A stretch of 64,000 nucleotides of DNA from Acidobacteriota bacterium. GTDB taxonomy: Bacteria; Acidobacteriota; Blastocatellia; Pyrinomonadales; Pyrinomonadaceae. Made by a program: the position numbers and the translations under genes. The DNA is taken from positions 51,449 through 115,448 of the forward strand of contig JAKOVX010000059.1 of the NCBI GenBank assembly GCA_029781855.1, in the 5' to 3' direction. The notes beneath the pieces are model-generated. The model had not been told where the DNA came from, did not search any database, and saw only the letters and a list, made by a program, of their open reading frames with translations. Below, in pieces: positions 63,699 to 64,000 of this stretch. Every line of letters begins with the position of its first letter. Positions within the stretch are counted from its first letter, which is position 1.

Positions 63699-64000
63699 TT
63701 CGGCACTTTAGCGAGATAGCCCATGAATTCCCCGCATGACCAACCGCATAGCAAAATGAACGCGACCGGCAGGGTTGAGATCATTCGCGTTACCGTAAGT
63801 CTCTGTCGCCACATATGACGGAAACTGCGAAAGAGTATCAATGCAGGAAGAAAAGGCGTCCCAGTCGCGTAAACAATGCGGAGCAGGAATCCAAGTCCGG
63901 ACGCCCGGGTTTCGGCAAAAACCCTGCCCCATTCAACCCGTTCGCCGAGAACGTTAAGAAATGTGAGTTTTTGCCTTTTCTGGAAAACAACCGGCCGGTC
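63695..64000 (-). CDS. C-terminal part of a protein, probably a glycosyltransferase (right edge)
   Basis: A frame open from the window edge to a TGA at 63695-63697 encodes 101 residues: a stretch with 'RVEWGRVFAETRASGLGFLL', a central hydrophobic helix (ATGTPFLPALILF), a basic 'RHMWRQRL', a second hydrophobic helix and the end 'EFMGYLAKVPK'. This pattern suits the membrane-associated C terminus of a GT2-type enzyme. The stop overlaps the flippase GTG start by four bases (GTGA), which supports both. It is truncated at its 5' end, so the family cannot be confirmed. Confidence 0.6.
   Translation of the reverse strand, partial: DRPVVFQKRQKLTFLNVLGERVEWGRVFAETRASGLGFLLRIVYATGTPFLPALILFRSFRHMWRQRLTVTRMISTLPVAFILLCGWSCGEFMGYLAKVPK

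Overview
The window is about 64 kb of gene-dense bacterial DNA, almost entirely for surface glycan biosynthesis, with a compact lasso-peptide (RiPP) locus embedded in it. By eye GC is near 50%, with a visibly AT-richer block at about 30.8-37 kb. No rRNA, tRNA, CRISPR or transposase was seen. The organism is a Gram-negative-type bacterium. Gene mix and composition would suit Acidobacteriota (Blastocatellia/Pyrinomonadales-like), but that is an inference and there is no marker gene to settle it.

Plus-strand half (1-30.5 kb). A truncated gene at the left edge leads into a 2OG-Fe(II) dioxygenase, a tandem pair of GT-B-like proteins, GT2 and GT4 glycosyltransferases, an O-antigen ligase/polymerase, another GT4, a CapK-type adenylate-forming enzyme and an ExoA-type GT2 (154-12715). 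The lasso locus follows (13005-20268): B1 (PqqD-like RRE), B2 (cysteine protease), C (asparagine-synthetase-like cyclase), a 55-residue precursor, an HPr-kinase-like protein, an ABC exporter and a nucleotidyltransferase. A strong stem-loop terminator and a perfect 24-bp palindrome lie between its downstream genes. A second glycan module follows (20775-30501): sugar aminotransferase, initiating phosphoglycosyl transferase, second O-antigen ligase, a pseudokinase-TPR protein, a TPR/carbohydrate-binding protein and a secreted GH-A-type glycoside hydrolase.

Minus-strand half (64-30.8 kb, read leftwards). It starts with a truncated gene at the right edge and a Wzx flippase. Then come large GT-C membrane proteins, a polyprenyl-phosphate GT2, an isoprenylcysteine-methyltransferase-like protein, a UGM-like flavoprotein, another GT-C protein, a methyltransferase and a 1221-residue M23/BACON/PKD-type secreted protein. 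An arabinan-like set follows: an AftB-like GT-C, an extended SDR and a UbiA-type phosphoribosyltransferase. Next is a second UGM-like flavoprotein sandwiched between two homologous small membrane proteins. The run ends with two GT4s, a NodB deacetylase, a radical SAM/SPASM protein, a GT2, a GT39-like protein and a three-gene cassette (DPGSG small membrane protein, NoeA-like methyltransferase, sulfatase-like membrane enzyme). The two halves converge at about 30.5-30.8 kb.

Together the genes supply lipid-linked sugar initiation (PGT, UbiA, DPM-like GT2), assembly (many GT2, GT4 and GT-C enzymes), flipping (Wzx), polymerisation (two Wzy/WaaL-like proteins) and modification (dioxygenase, deacetylase, methyltransferases, sulfatase-like enzyme, hydrolase). 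The best candidate for something undescribed is the lasso locus. Its precursor has no Asp/Glu at the expected ring position if cleaved by the usual Thr(-2) rule, and it carries a kinase without a C-terminal serine target. The flavoprotein flanked by paired small membrane proteins and the non-actinobacterial UbiA/AftB-like set are next.
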